Shown here: piece after piece, positions 17,331-25,579 of the stretch | Layout of the letters: every line of letters begins with the position of its first letter | Numbering within the stretch: the first letter of the stretch is position 1 | Assembly (NCBI RefSeq): GCF_014268885.2 | Contig: NZ_CP077095.1 | Coordinates: forward strand, 2,175,501-2,239,500 | DNA length: 64,000 bases | Origin: Pseudomonas xantholysinigenes | Lineage (GTDB): Bacteria; Pseudomonadota; Gammaproteobacteria; Pseudomonadales; Pseudomonadaceae | Direction of reading: 5' to 3' | Notes under the pieces: model-generated | Told to the model about the DNA's origin: nothing | What the model saw: only the letters and a program-made list of their open reading frames with translations | Database searches by the model: none | Position numbers and translations under genes: made by a program

Positions 17331-18683
17331 TTACAGGAACCAGCGATACTCCCGCGCGCTGACTTCCTGCAGGAATGCCAGGTGGTCCTGGCGCTTGTTC
17401 TCGCAATAGACCATCACGAACTCCTGCCCCAAGCCTTCATTCACGGCCGGGTGCTCGCGCATCGCCGCCACCGCGCCGAGCATGTCCTTGGCAAAGTCGA
17501 TCCCGCTGCCACGATCGTCGTTCAGCGGCGCGATCGGCTCCTGGCCGGCCGCGAGCCCGTGCTCCATGCCACACAGGATCGCCGCCAGCACCAGGTAAGG
17601 GTTGGCGTCCGCGCCGGCCAGGCGATGCTCGATCCGCAGGTTGCGCGGGTCCGATTCGGGGATGCGGATGCACGCGTCGCGGTCCTCGAAGCCCCAACTG
17701 GCCCGGCTGGCGGCATTGACCATGGCGCCGTAACGGCGAAACGCATTGTGGTTGGCGGCGAACACCGGCATGCAGTGCGGCAGCAGCGCCAGGCAGCCGG
17801 CCACGGCATGGCGCAGCGGCCGCTGGCCGTCGGCGGCCAGCAGGTTGTTGCCGGCCGCGTCGTACAGGCTGACATGCACGTGCATGCCACTGCCTGGCGC
17901 CTGCAGATACGGCTTGCTCATGAACGAGGCGCGCAGCCCGTGCTTGAGCGCCACGCCGCGGGTGCTGCGGCAGAACATCGCCGCCCAGTCGGCGGCGCGC
18001 AGGCCGTCGTCGCAATGGCCGAAGTTGATCTCGAACTGACCGGGGCCCAGCTCGGCGGTGATGACATTGGCGTCGATACCCTGCAGGTTGGCGCTCTCGA
18101 CCATGTCCCGCAGCACGTCAGAGAAGCGTGACAGCCGTTCGATATGCATGTTCGGCTGATCGTCCGTATCGCCGCTGAACGGGTCGCGGGGGAACTGCGG
18201 CAGGCCGTCCTTGAGCGCGCGCTCGAACAGATAGAACTCCAGCTCGAACGCCACCACCGGGCGGATGCCGCGGCTTGCCAGGCGTTGCAATACGCGGGCG
18301 AGCACCTCCCGGGGCTCGAACTCGATGGGCGCGGCGGTGCCGTCGGAGGTGATCAGCATCTGCCCCAGTGGTTCGCGCTCCCAGTTCACCGGCTTGAGGG
18401 TGCCGGGCACCAGGCGCCGCAGGGCGTCGGGGTCGCCGTCTTTGAAGCAGTAGTCGCCGATCGGGAACAGGCCGCCCTGGGCGCCGAGCAGCACGCAGTT
18501 CTGCGGCAGCTTCAGGGGGCTGCCGGCGGCTACTTTTTCCAGCATCTCGATAGGGTAGCGCTTGCCATAGAAGTGCCCGGGGATGTCCAGGCTGATCAGG
18601 TCGACATAGCGCACGTCGGGATATTGCTGGCGGAACGCACGGATTTCACTGGGCAAGTCGGCAAAGCCGGTGGTGCTGGTCAT
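17331..18683 (-). CDS. Glutamine synthetase family, gamma-glutamyl-polyamine synthetase-like (PuuA/SpuI type)
   Basis: A 450-residue member of the glutamine synthetase superfamily. ATP/metal-binding landmarks are FELEFYLFER, NVITAELGPGQFEINF and APGSGMHVHVSLYD, then EHRLAGADANPYLVLAAILCG. The N-terminus (VRYVDLISLDIPGHFYGKRY) and length match the PuuA/SpuI group, which joins glutamate to putrescine or a related amine. The adjacent FAD oxidase is PuuB-like, as expected for the gamma-glutamylated amine route. The gene is last in the three-gene operon, ten bases after the regulator. The real amine substrate is not determined. Confidence 0.87.
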   Translation of the reverse strand: MTSTTGFADLPSEIRAFRQQYPDVRYVDLISLDIPGHFYGKRYPIEMLEKVAAGSPLKLPQNCVLLGAQGGLFPIGDYCFKDGDPDALRRLVPGTLKPVNWEREPLGQMLITSDGTAAPIEFEPREVLARVLQRLASRGIRPVVAFELEFYLFERALKDGLPQFPRDPFSGDTDDQPNMHIERLSRFSDVLRDMVESANLQGIDANVITAELGPGQFEINFGHCDDGLRAADWAAMFCRSTRGVALKHGLRASFMSKPYLQAPGSGMHVHVSLYDAAGNNLLAADGQRPLRHAVAGCLALLPHCMPVFAANHNAFRRYGAMVNAASRASWGFEDRDACIRIPESDPRNLRIEHRLAGADANPYLVLAAILCGMEHGLAAGQEPIAPLNDDRGSGIDFAKDMLGAVAAMREHPAVNEGLGQEFVMVYCENKRQDHLAFLQEVSAREYRWFL

Positions 18684-18693
18684 TGTCGTGCTC

Positions 18694-19245
18694 TCAACGG
18701 AAGACCCAGAGGACCCGGGTCGGCTGGTCGGTCAGGTTGGCGTAGCGGAACTGGCTGTGGGGGGGCAGTTGGAAACTGTCGTTCGGCCCCAGGGTGACGG
18801 CGCCCTCGCGGCCCTCCAACCACAAGGTCAGCTCGCCCTCCAGGACGAAGCCGCCTTGCTCGGAGCTGTCGTCCAGGTGCCCGTCACCACTACTGGCGCC
18901 GGGCGCCAGGTGGCTTTCGAGCATGGCGAAGCGGCCATTGAGGGTGGGCGAGACCAGCACATCGGTGACCCCGGCGGCGTAATACAGGGTGCGCCGCTCG
19001 CCGGGGCGGGTGACCCAGTCGATCTCCCGGGGCGGCACGGCCTGATAGAAGTAGGTGGTGGGCACCTGCAGCGCTTCGCTGATGGCGGTGAGGTCGGCCA
19101 CGGTCGGGCGCGACAGGCCGCGCTCGACCTGGGAGAGAAAGCCCAGCGAACGTTTGACCCGGCTGGCCAGTTCGTCGAGGGTCAGGCCACGGTGCTTGCG
19201 CAGATCGCGCACCTGGCGGGCGAGGGCCTGGATATCGTCAGACAT
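18694..19245 (-). CDS. XRE family regulator with cupin domain (PuuR-like)
   Basis: A 183-residue regulator with an N-terminal helix-turn-helix (RQVRDLRKHRGLTLDELASR, LGFLSQVERGLSRPTVADL) and a C-terminal cupin barrel (DDSSEQGGFVLEGELTLWLE, LGPNDSFQLPP). This layout and length are the same as PuuR, which represses putrescine use. Its start lies inside the end of the oxidase gene (8-base overlap) and it precedes the ligase by ten bases. The regulator is therefore embedded between the two enzymes and would autoregulate the operon. A perfect 8-bp inverted repeat upstream of the oxidase (20544-20572) is a candidate operator. Confidence 0.9.
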   Translation of the reverse strand: MSDDIQALARQVRDLRKHRGLTLDELASRVKRSLGFLSQVERGLSRPTVADLTAISEALQVPTTYFYQAVPPREIDWVTRPGERRTLYYAAGVTDVLVSPTLNGRFAMLESHLAPGASSGDGHLDDSSEQGGFVLEGELTLWLEGREGAVTLGPNDSFQLPPHSQFRYANLTDQPTRVLWVFR

Positions 19246-20527
19246 GGTCGCGCATCCGATACCAGGCCTTGGCGGCGGCTTCCAGCGGCGCGGCCAGCAA
19301 ATCGCCGCCGGGGAAGCGACCATTGTCGATGCCCTGGTACAGGGCCAGCAGGGTGGCGTCGCCAAGGATCGCGTCGCTGACCGCCCGGGCCCCGGCCAGG
19401 GTCGGCAGCACGCCATGGCCGGAGAAACCTTGCAACCAATAGCGCTGGCCTTGGCGGCCGATATCAGGCGTGCGCCGGATACTGCAGTCGATATGCCCGC
19501 CCCAGGCATGCTCGATGGCCACCCCGCGCAGTTGCGGGAAGACCCGTTCCAGATAGGGCCGGGTGGCACCGGCGACATCCTTGGGGATACCGCCCAGGTA
19601 AGTACAGCCACCCCCGAACAGCAGGCGATGGTCGGGGGTAAGACGGAAGTAATCGGGGACGAACTGGTTGTCGATCACGCAGCTGTTGCGCGGCAGCAGC
19701 GAAGCGGCGAAATCCGCCGCCAGCGGCGCGGTGGCCACCTGGTAGGAGCCCACCGGCAGCAAGCGGCGCGAAAGGCCGGGGTCCAGGCGGTCGATGTAGG
19801 CGTTGCAGGCCAGCACCAGCACGTCACTGCGGACTTGGCCGTGGGCGGTGCGGGCGATGAAGCCGTTGCCGTGCGCTTGGTAGTCGAGCACCTGGCTTTG
19901 CTCGAAGATCCGTCCACCTGCCGCTTCAATGGCCTTGGCCAGGCCCAGGGCCAGTTTCAGCGGGTTGAGGTGAGCGCCATTGGGGTCGTACAGGGCGGCC
20001 TGATAGCGTGGGCTGTCGATCCACTCGGGCAACTCGTCGCGGCCGACCAGGCGCAGGCAATCGTAGCCGAACTTGCTGGCTGCTTCCTGGCGGGCCTCTT
20101 CCAGCAGTTTCACCCGCCGGGGCAGCACGGCGGTCCACAGGCTGCCGAGGCGGTAGTCGATATCGAAACCGTGACGCTGGGGCAACTCGCGCATCTCCTG
20201 GGCGGCCCAGCACATGCTGTCCCATAGCCGGCGGCTACGCTCCAGGCCCAGGGCTTTTTCCAGCGGTGGCAGATCGCACGACCAGCCCGGCAGGGCCTGG
20301 CCACCGTTGCGTCCGGAAGCGGCCCAGGCTACCCGGCTGGCCTCCAGCAGGGTCACGCGCTTGCCGGCCAGGGCCAGGCGCAGCGCGGTGTGCAGGCCGC
20401 TGAAACCGGCGCCGACAATCAGTACCTCGGTGTCGTGGTCAGCCTGCAGGGTCGGATGCAGGGCAATGGGCGCGGGGTAGGTGAGGGCGTAGTAGCTGGC
20501 GACGTGCTGGGCGGATTGCTTGAACAT
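19238..20527 (-). CDS. FAD-dependent amine oxidoreductase (gamma-glutamylputrescine oxidase PuuB-like)
   Basis: A 429-residue DAO-fold flavoenzyme. The dinucleotide-binding motif VLIVGAGFSGLHTALRLALA is at residues about 35-54, followed by the SGRNGGQALPGWSCD segment typical of PuuB/OrdL oxidases. The C-terminus has AWGGHIDCSIRRTPDIGR and QGFSGHGVLPTLAGA. It would oxidise a primary or gamma-glutamylated amine to an aldehyde with release of ammonia and peroxide. It is the first gene of the operon. The aldehyde dehydrogenase and gamma-Glu hydrolase needed to finish a Puu pathway are not in this window. Confidence 0.89.
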   Translation of the reverse strand: MFKQSAQHVASYYALTYPAPIALHPTLQADHDTEVLIVGAGFSGLHTALRLALAGKRVTLLEASRVAWAASGRNGGQALPGWSCDLPPLEKALGLERSRRLWDSMCWAAQEMRELPQRHGFDIDYRLGSLWTAVLPRRVKLLEEARQEAASKFGYDCLRLVGRDELPEWIDSPRYQAALYDPNGAHLNPLKLALGLAKAIEAAGGRIFEQSQVLDYQAHGNGFIARTAHGQVRSDVLVLACNAYIDRLDPGLSRRLLPVGSYQVATAPLAADFAASLLPRNSCVIDNQFVPDYFRLTPDHRLLFGGGCTYLGGIPKDVAGATRPYLERVFPQLRGVAIEHAWGGHIDCSIRRTPDIGRQGQRYWLQGFSGHGVLPTLAGARAVSDAILGDATLLALYQGIDNGRFPGGDLLAAPLEAAAKAWYRMRDHV

Positions 20528-20543
20528 GCCGGGGCCTCGTGAA

Positions 20544-20572
20544 ATTTTTTCTGATTATTTTCATGAAAAAAT
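20544..20572. promoter_or_regulatory. AT-rich inverted repeat upstream of the oxidase operon
   Basis: ATTTTTTC (20544-20551) and GAAAAAAT (20565-20572) are exact inverted repeats around a 13-base spacer, 17 bases upstream of the oxidase ATG. Position and symmetry suit an operator for the XRE-cupin regulator in the same operon. The link is inference. Confidence 0.45.
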
Positions 20573-20636
20573 AGCAGAGGATTTTCACTGCGCCAGTCTT
20601 TATGGGCGTCAATGCCTGGCAGGAAGGCCCTCAGTT

Positions 20637-20930
20637 ACCGCGCCGACCTCAGGGCATGCGCCACATTTGTGGGAGCGGGCTTGCCCGCGAAGAAGGCGAC
20701 GCGGTGTCTGGCACCGGCTGTGCCGGTGTTCGCGGCTGAAGCCGCTCCCACAGCGACCGCGCCGACCTCAGAGCATGCACCACATTTGTGGGAGCGGGCT
20801 TGCCCGCGAAGAAGGCGACACGGTGCCTGGCACCGGCTACGCCGGTGTTCGCGGCTGAAGCCGTTCCCACAGCGACCGCGCTAGCTTTAGCAGTTGGCAA
20901 GACAGTTGCTCCCACCGCTTAAGCTGGAGC
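20637..20930. repeat. Tandem duplication of a REP-containing 119-bp unit
   Basis: Two head-to-tail copies (20637-20755 and 20756-20874) share the order accgcgccgacctcag, TTTGTGGGAGCGGGCTTGCC, GGCACCGGCTNNGCCGGTG, GCTGAAGCCG. A third, truncated copy begins at 20875 with the variant flank gctagctttagcagttg that is also present at 1135. This accounts for the whole space between the oxidase start and topB. Confidence 0.9.
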
Positions 20931-20939
20931 TCGTCTGCC

Positions 20940-22886
20940 TTAGGTAGATACCTTGCGCCGCGGTTGTCGGGGCTTGGCTGCCGCGGCCTTGCCCTTGGCC
21001 GTACCCTTGCGTTTCTTCTTCCACGGCGCTGCCGCCTTGCCTGCCGCCGGCCCGCTGATGGTCAGGCGCAGGCCGCTGCAACGTTGCACCAGCTTGCCCA
21101 TCCAGGCCGACTGGCGGGCGACGAACTCTTCCAGGCTCATCTCGCCGTTCTGCACCATGTCCAGTGCTTGCTCCCAGATGGCCGTGGTGCCGGGGTCGGC
21201 GATGGCCCGAGGCACCGCATCGATCAGGCTGAAGGCGGCCGGGGTGGCGGACAGCGCCTTGCCGTTCTTGACCAGGTAGCCGCGGTCGAGCAGGCCCTGG
21301 ATGATGCTGGCACGGGTCGCCTCGGTGCCGATGCCGGTGGTTTCCTTGAGTTTCTGTTTCAGCCGCGGGTCATCCACCAGCTTGGCGACGTTTTTCATCG
21401 CCTTGATCAGGTCGCCCTCGGTAAAGGGTTTGGGCGGTTGCGTCCACAGGTCCTTGAGGGCCAGGTCATGCAGCGCGCAATCCTGGCCTTCGCGCAGCGC
21501 CGGCAGCACCTGGGGCGGTGCTGCCTCGCGGCCCTTGGCCGGGGTCAGCGCCTCGGGCAGCGCGCGGCGCCAGCCGGGTTCGACGATCTGCTTGCCCACT
21601 GCCCGCAGCGCCTGGCCGGCGCAGTCGAACTCGGCCTGGGTGCGGTCGTATTCGTGGTTGGGCAGGAATTGCGCCAGGTAGCGGGCGCGTATCAGGGTGT
21701 AGACCGCCTTGTACTTGGGCGGCAGGCGCGCCGGGTCGCTGGCGGCGGCGGTGGGGATGATGCCGTGGTGGGCGCTGACCTTCTGGTCGTTCCAGGCCCG
21801 TGAACGGCGCTGGGCGTCGAGGTGCGGCTGCAGCGGCGCAAGGCTGGCATCGGCGCGCTGCAGCGCGGCGAGGATGCCGGCGGCCTCGCCATGCTGGCTC
21901 AGCGGCAGGTAGCCGCTGTCGCTGCGCGGGTAGGTGATCAGCTTGTGGGTTTCGTAGAGCGCCTGGGCGATGTCCAGGGTTTCCTGGGCGCCGAGGCCGA
22001 GTTTCTTCGAACATATCTCCTGCAGGGTGCCGAGGTCGAAGGGCAGGGGCGCGGCTTCGCGTACACGCTCGGTGGCAATCTTCAGCACCCGGGCACTGCC
22101 GGCCGCCTGCATCGTAGCGGCGGCGTGCCGTGCCAGGTCCTGTTGCAGGCAGCGGCCCTGGTCATCGCAGGCGCTTTGCGGGGCGCGCCACTGGGCGTTG
22201 AATACCGTGCCCGCGCTTTCCAGTTGCACATCGATGGCCCAGAACGGCACAGGGACGAAGTCGGCGATGCTGCGGTCGCGGTCCACCACCAGGCGCAGTG
22301 TCGGGGTCTGCACCCGGCCTACCGGCAGCACGCCCTGGTAGCCGGACTGGCGCCCGAGCAAGGTGAACAGTCGGCTCATGTTCATGCCGATCAGCCAGTC
22401 GGCGCGCGAGCGGCCCAGGGCCGAGTGGTACAGACTGAAGGTTTCCTGGCCCGGCAGCAGGCGCGCGAGGGCCTTGCGGATCGAGGCGTCGTCCAGCGCC
22501 GACAGCCACAGGCGCTGGATCGGCCCGCGGTAGCGGCAGTGCTCGACCAGCTCACGGGCGATCATCTCGCCCTCGCGGTCGGCGTCGGTGGCGATCACCA
22601 GTTCGCGGGCTTCGCCAAGCAGGCGCTTGACCGCTTTGAACTGGCTGGCGGTCTTGGGTTTGACGGTCATCTTCCAGCGTTCGGGGATGATCGGCAGGTC
22701 GTCGAGGCTCCAGCGCTTGTAGCGTTCGTCGTAGCTGTCCGGCGGCGCTGTCTCCAGCAAGTGGCCGATGCACCAGGTCACGCAGACATCGTTGCCCAGC
22801 CAGCAGCCATCGCCCCGGCGCTGGGCGCCGAGCACCTTGGCGATGTCTTTTGCCTGGGAGGGTTTTTCGCAGAGAAACAGGCGCAT
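20940..22886 (-). CDS. topB: DNA topoisomerase III
   Basis: A 648-residue type IA topoisomerase starting MRLFLCEKPSQAKDIAKVLG, the Toprim opening; the longer frame to 22949 is not needed. The acidic metal site is IATDADREGEMIARELVEHC. The active-site Tyr is in HKLITYPRSDSGYLP. SAHHGIIPTA and TGIGTEATRASIIQGLLDRG are family marks. The protein ends in a very basic tail (WKKKRKGTAKGKAAAAKPRQ) without visible zinc fingers. It decatenates DNA and processes recombination intermediates. A LexA-type box lies 71 bases upstream of the start, so SOS control is possible. Confidence 0.97.
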   Translation of the reverse strand: MRLFLCEKPSQAKDIAKVLGAQRRGDGCWLGNDVCVTWCIGHLLETAPPDSYDERYKRWSLDDLPIIPERWKMTVKPKTASQFKAVKRLLGEARELVIATDADREGEMIARELVEHCRYRGPIQRLWLSALDDASIRKALARLLPGQETFSLYHSALGRSRADWLIGMNMSRLFTLLGRQSGYQGVLPVGRVQTPTLRLVVDRDRSIADFVPVPFWAIDVQLESAGTVFNAQWRAPQSACDDQGRCLQQDLARHAAATMQAAGSARVLKIATERVREAAPLPFDLGTLQEICSKKLGLGAQETLDIAQALYETHKLITYPRSDSGYLPLSQHGEAAGILAALQRADASLAPLQPHLDAQRRSRAWNDQKVSAHHGIIPTAAASDPARLPPKYKAVYTLIRARYLAQFLPNHEYDRTQAEFDCAGQALRAVGKQIVEPGWRRALPEALTPAKGREAAPPQVLPALREGQDCALHDLALKDLWTQPPKPFTEGDLIKAMKNVAKLVDDPRLKQKLKETTGIGTEATRASIIQGLLDRGYLVKNGKALSATPAAFSLIDAVPRAIADPGTTAIWEQALDMVQNGEMSLEEFVARQSAWMGKLVQRCSGLRLTISGPAAGKAAAPWKKKRKGTAKGKAAAAKPRQPRRKVST

Positions 22887-22956
22887 GGCCGGACACGCTT
22901 CATGGTGAAAGTTGCGCACTAGGATGCGCAAGCTACGGCGTGCAGGCAAGTTTTAT

Positions 22957-22972
22957 CTGTATGCATGTACAG
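22957..22972. promoter_or_regulatory. LexA-like SOS box between topB and the lipase gene
   Basis: CTGTATGCATGTACAG is perfectly self-complementary at both CTGT/ACAG ends and fits the gamma-proteobacterial LexA consensus CTG-N10-CAG. It lies 71 bases before the topB ATG and 152 bases before the lipase ATG, so topB is the likelier target. Binding itself is inferred. Confidence 0.6.
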
Positions 22973-23123
22973 TTTTTTTGCCCGCACCTTTGGCTGGCCA
23001 GCCCTGCATTGGTGGTGGACTAAACGGCACGATCGTGCCAGCTTTGCCCTTCGCCCGTCAGTTGTGTCAGCAAGGACGATGTCGCTGCGGGCGTTTTTCC
23101 TACTCTGAACAGGGACGTGATCC

Positions 23124-24974
23124 ATGCCCGTTTTCGATTATCGACAGCTCGACAGTACTGCCTCCTCTGCGCTCTACAAGGACGCCATGGCCTTGGCGAC
23201 TTACGCCTACCATGGCATCGATGATGGTTTCAGCGCTGGCTACCAGCAACATGGTTTCGGCCTTGGGCTGCCGGCCACGCTGGTCAAGGCCCTGATCGGC
23301 GGTACCGACAGCCAGGGGGTGATCCCCGGCATCCCGTGGAACCCCGATTCCGAAGCCAGGGCCCTGGCCCAGGTCAAGGCCGCTGGCTGGACGCCGATCA
23401 GCGCCGAGCAACTGGGCTACCAGGGCAAGACCGACGGCCGAGGCACCTTCCATGGCGAGGCGCCAGGCTACACCAGCGCCCAGGTCGAGATCCTCGGCCG
23501 CTACGACAGCGCCGGCCACCTCACCGGCATCGGCATCGGTTTCCGTGGCACCAGCGGCCCGCGGGAGAACCTGCTCGGCGACACCCTGGGTGATGCCATC
23601 AACGACCTGCTGGCGGCCATCGGCCCGGCTGGCTATGCCCGCGACTACGCCGGCAACGCTTTCGGCCAACTGCTCGACGATGTGGCGGCCTTTGCCAAGG
23701 CCAATGGCCTGACCGGCGCCGATATCACCGTCAGTGGCCACAGCCTCGGCGGCCTGGCGGTCAACAGCCTGGCGGACCTCAGCACTTCGCGCTGGGGCGG
23801 TTTCTTCCAGGATGCGCGCTATGTCGCCTTCGCCTCACCGACCCAGGCCGCCGACGCCAGCAAGGTGCTCAACATCGGCTATGAGAACGACCCGGTGTTC
23901 CGCGTGCTCGACGGTACCTCGGCCACCTGGGGCACCCTGGGCGTGCATGACGGCGCCAAGGCCTCGGCGACCAACAACATCGTCAACTTCAACGACCACT
24001 ACGCTTCCGACGCCTGGAACCTGATGCCGTTTTCCATCGGCAATATCGCCACCTGGTTGTCGCACTTGCCGACGGCCTACGCCGATGGCCTCGGGCGGGT
24101 GCTGGGCTCGTCGTTCTATCAGTGGACCAGCCGCGACTCGACCATCGTGGTGAGCAACCTGTCCGATGTGACCCGTGGCTCGACCTGGGTCGAGGACCTC
24201 AACCGCAACGCCGAGCCGCACAAGGGCAGCACCTTCATCATCGGCTCGAGTGGCGATGATCTGATCCATGGTGGGCGCGGCAATGATTACCTGGACGGAG
24301 GCGCGGGCAACGATACCTTCCGCGACGACGGCGGTTTCAATCTGATCGATGGTGGTGCCGGGCATGACACCCTGAAGCTGCAGGACGCCCTGGCCAACCT
24401 GAGCATCGCCCGGGATGGCGAGGGCACGCTGTATGTGCGTGACGCCGAGGGCGGCATCAGCCTGGTGCGTAATGTTGAGACCCTGGTCAGCAAGGAGTCG
24501 AGCCTGTTGATCTTCAGCAAGGAGGTCAGCCATGCGGTGACGCCGGATGGCTTGCTCGACAGCGGCAAGATCAACCCCTACGCCTTGTCGCAAAGTGGTG
24601 GCCAGGGCAGCGATCAGTTGCTGGCGGGCAGTCAGGGGCAGTGGCTGTTCGGCCTGGGCGGGGATGATCGCCTGGTGGGCGGGGTGGGCAATGATGTGCT
24701 GGTGGGTGGTGCGGGTAATGATGTGCTCGTTGGCGGCGGCGGCCGAGACACTTTCCTGTTCGAGGGGCACTTTGGCCAGGATCGGCTGCTGGACTTTACC
24801 GGGCAGGACCGCCTGGTGTTCATCGGCGTCGACGGCGGCACGGCGGCGCCGGATTGGCGGGCGCATGCCAGCCAGGTGGGCGATGACCTGGTGCTGAAGT
24901 TCGGCGGGGACAGCGTGACGCTGGTGGGGATTGCGGGACAGGGGGTGGCGGATGGGCAGATCGTGATTGCCTGA
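23124..24974 (+). CDS. Secreted triacylglycerol lipase, family I.3 (RTX lipase)
   Basis: A 616-residue lipase starting MPVFDYRQLDSTASSALYKD, the opening of family I.3 lipases. Candidate catalytic residues are Ser207 in VSGHSLGGLAV, Asp256 in YENDPVF and His314 in WLSHLPTAY, at the positions known for this family. Calcium-binding RTX nonapeptides (GGxGxDxUx) lie at residues about 373-415 (GGRGNDYLDGGAGNDTF) and again near 510-545 (GGVGNDVLVGGAGNDVLVGG). The C-terminus is the hydrophobic type I secretion signal. There is no N-terminal signal peptide. Export needs an ABC/MFP/TolC system, and none lies next to it. Confidence 0.95.
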   Translation: MPVFDYRQLDSTASSALYKDAMALATYAYHGIDDGFSAGYQQHGFGLGLPATLVKALIGGTDSQGVIPGIPWNPDSEARALAQVKAAGWTPISAEQLGYQGKTDGRGTFHGEAPGYTSAQVEILGRYDSAGHLTGIGIGFRGTSGPRENLLGDTLGDAINDLLAAIGPAGYARDYAGNAFGQLLDDVAAFAKANGLTGADITVSGHSLGGLAVNSLADLSTSRWGGFFQDARYVAFASPTQAADASKVLNIGYENDPVFRVLDGTSATWGTLGVHDGAKASATNNIVNFNDHYASDAWNLMPFSIGNIATWLSHLPTAYADGLGRVLGSSFYQWTSRDSTIVVSNLSDVTRGSTWVEDLNRNAEPHKGSTFIIGSSGDDLIHGGRGNDYLDGGAGNDTFRDDGGFNLIDGGAGHDTLKLQDALANLSIARDGEGTLYVRDAEGGISLVRNVETLVSKESSLLIFSKEVSHAVTPDGLLDSGKINPYALSQSGGQGSDQLLAGSQGQWLFGLGGDDRLVGGVGNDVLVGGAGNDVLVGGGGRDTFLFEGHFGQDRLLDFTGQDRLVFIGVDGGTAAPDWRAHASQVGDDLVLKFGGDSVTLVGIAGQGVADGQIVIA

Positions 24975-24990
24975 GGGGCAGGGCGTAACC

Positions 24991-25123
24991 CTGTAGGAGC
25001 GGCCTCGTGTCGCGATAGGGCCGCATAGCGGCCCCGACGATCTTTACGCCAACGCGGAAATCCTGGGGCTGCTACGCAGCCCTTTCCGACCGGTCCGACG
25101 CCTCGGCAAGGCCGCTCCTACAA
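24991..25123. repeat. REP pair, inverted (GTAGGAGCGGCC type)
   Basis: TGTAGGAGCGGCCTCGTGTC opens the unit and AAGGCCGCTCCTACA closes it on the other strand, with smaller inverted segments (GGGCCGCATAGCGGCCC and GGCTGCTACGCAGCC) inside. It fills the convergent space between the lipase and the GNAT. Confidence 0.9.
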
Positions 25124-25144
25124 AGAGCAGGCCAACCTGATGGC

Positions 25145-25579
25145 TCAGGCGCTCTCGCGCGAGTCGCGGACCATGTCTACGTGCGGGATGCCGGCCTCGA
25201 GGAACTCCTCGCTGACCACGCGAAAGCCCAGGCGCTCGTAGAACGGCGTGGCGTGGACCTGGGCGCTGAGCATCTGCTGGCTGAGGTCGCGGTTCTGCGC
25301 TTCGAGAATCACCGCGCGCATCAGTGCGTCGCCCACGTTCAGACCGCGCCAGTCCTTGAGCACCGAGACCCGGCCGATGGTGCCGTCGGGCAGCAGGCGA
25401 GCGGTGCCGATCGGATAGTCACCCTCCAGCGCCAGGAAGTGCACGGCGCTGGGGTCTTCGGCGTCGAATTCGAGCTCCGGCGGCACGTGCTGCTCGGCAA
25501 CGAAGACGGCGCTGCGGATCCGGTGGATGTCGGCGTTGTCCTTGTGCCAGTCGGCCAGGCGCACACTGATCTTATTCAT
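25145..25579 (-). CDS. GNAT family N-acetyltransferase (ElaA-like)
   Basis: A 144-residue acetyltransferase starting MNKISVRLADWHKDNADIHR. Motif A is IGRVSVLKDWRGLNVGDALM. The C-terminal motif is SAQVHATPFYERLGFRVVSE. The RSAVFVAEQHVPPELEFDAE segment near the N-terminus is characteristic of the small YjcF/ElaA-type GNATs. It overlaps the end of the cupin oxygenase gene by eight bases and is therefore co-transcribed with it. The acceptor is unknown. Confidence 0.87.
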   Translation of the reverse strand: MNKISVRLADWHKDNADIHRIRSAVFVAEQHVPPELEFDAEDPSAVHFLALEGDYPIGTARLLPDGTIGRVSVLKDWRGLNVGDALMRAVILEAQNRDLSQQMLSAQVHATPFYERLGFRVVSEEFLEAGIPHVDMVRDSRESA

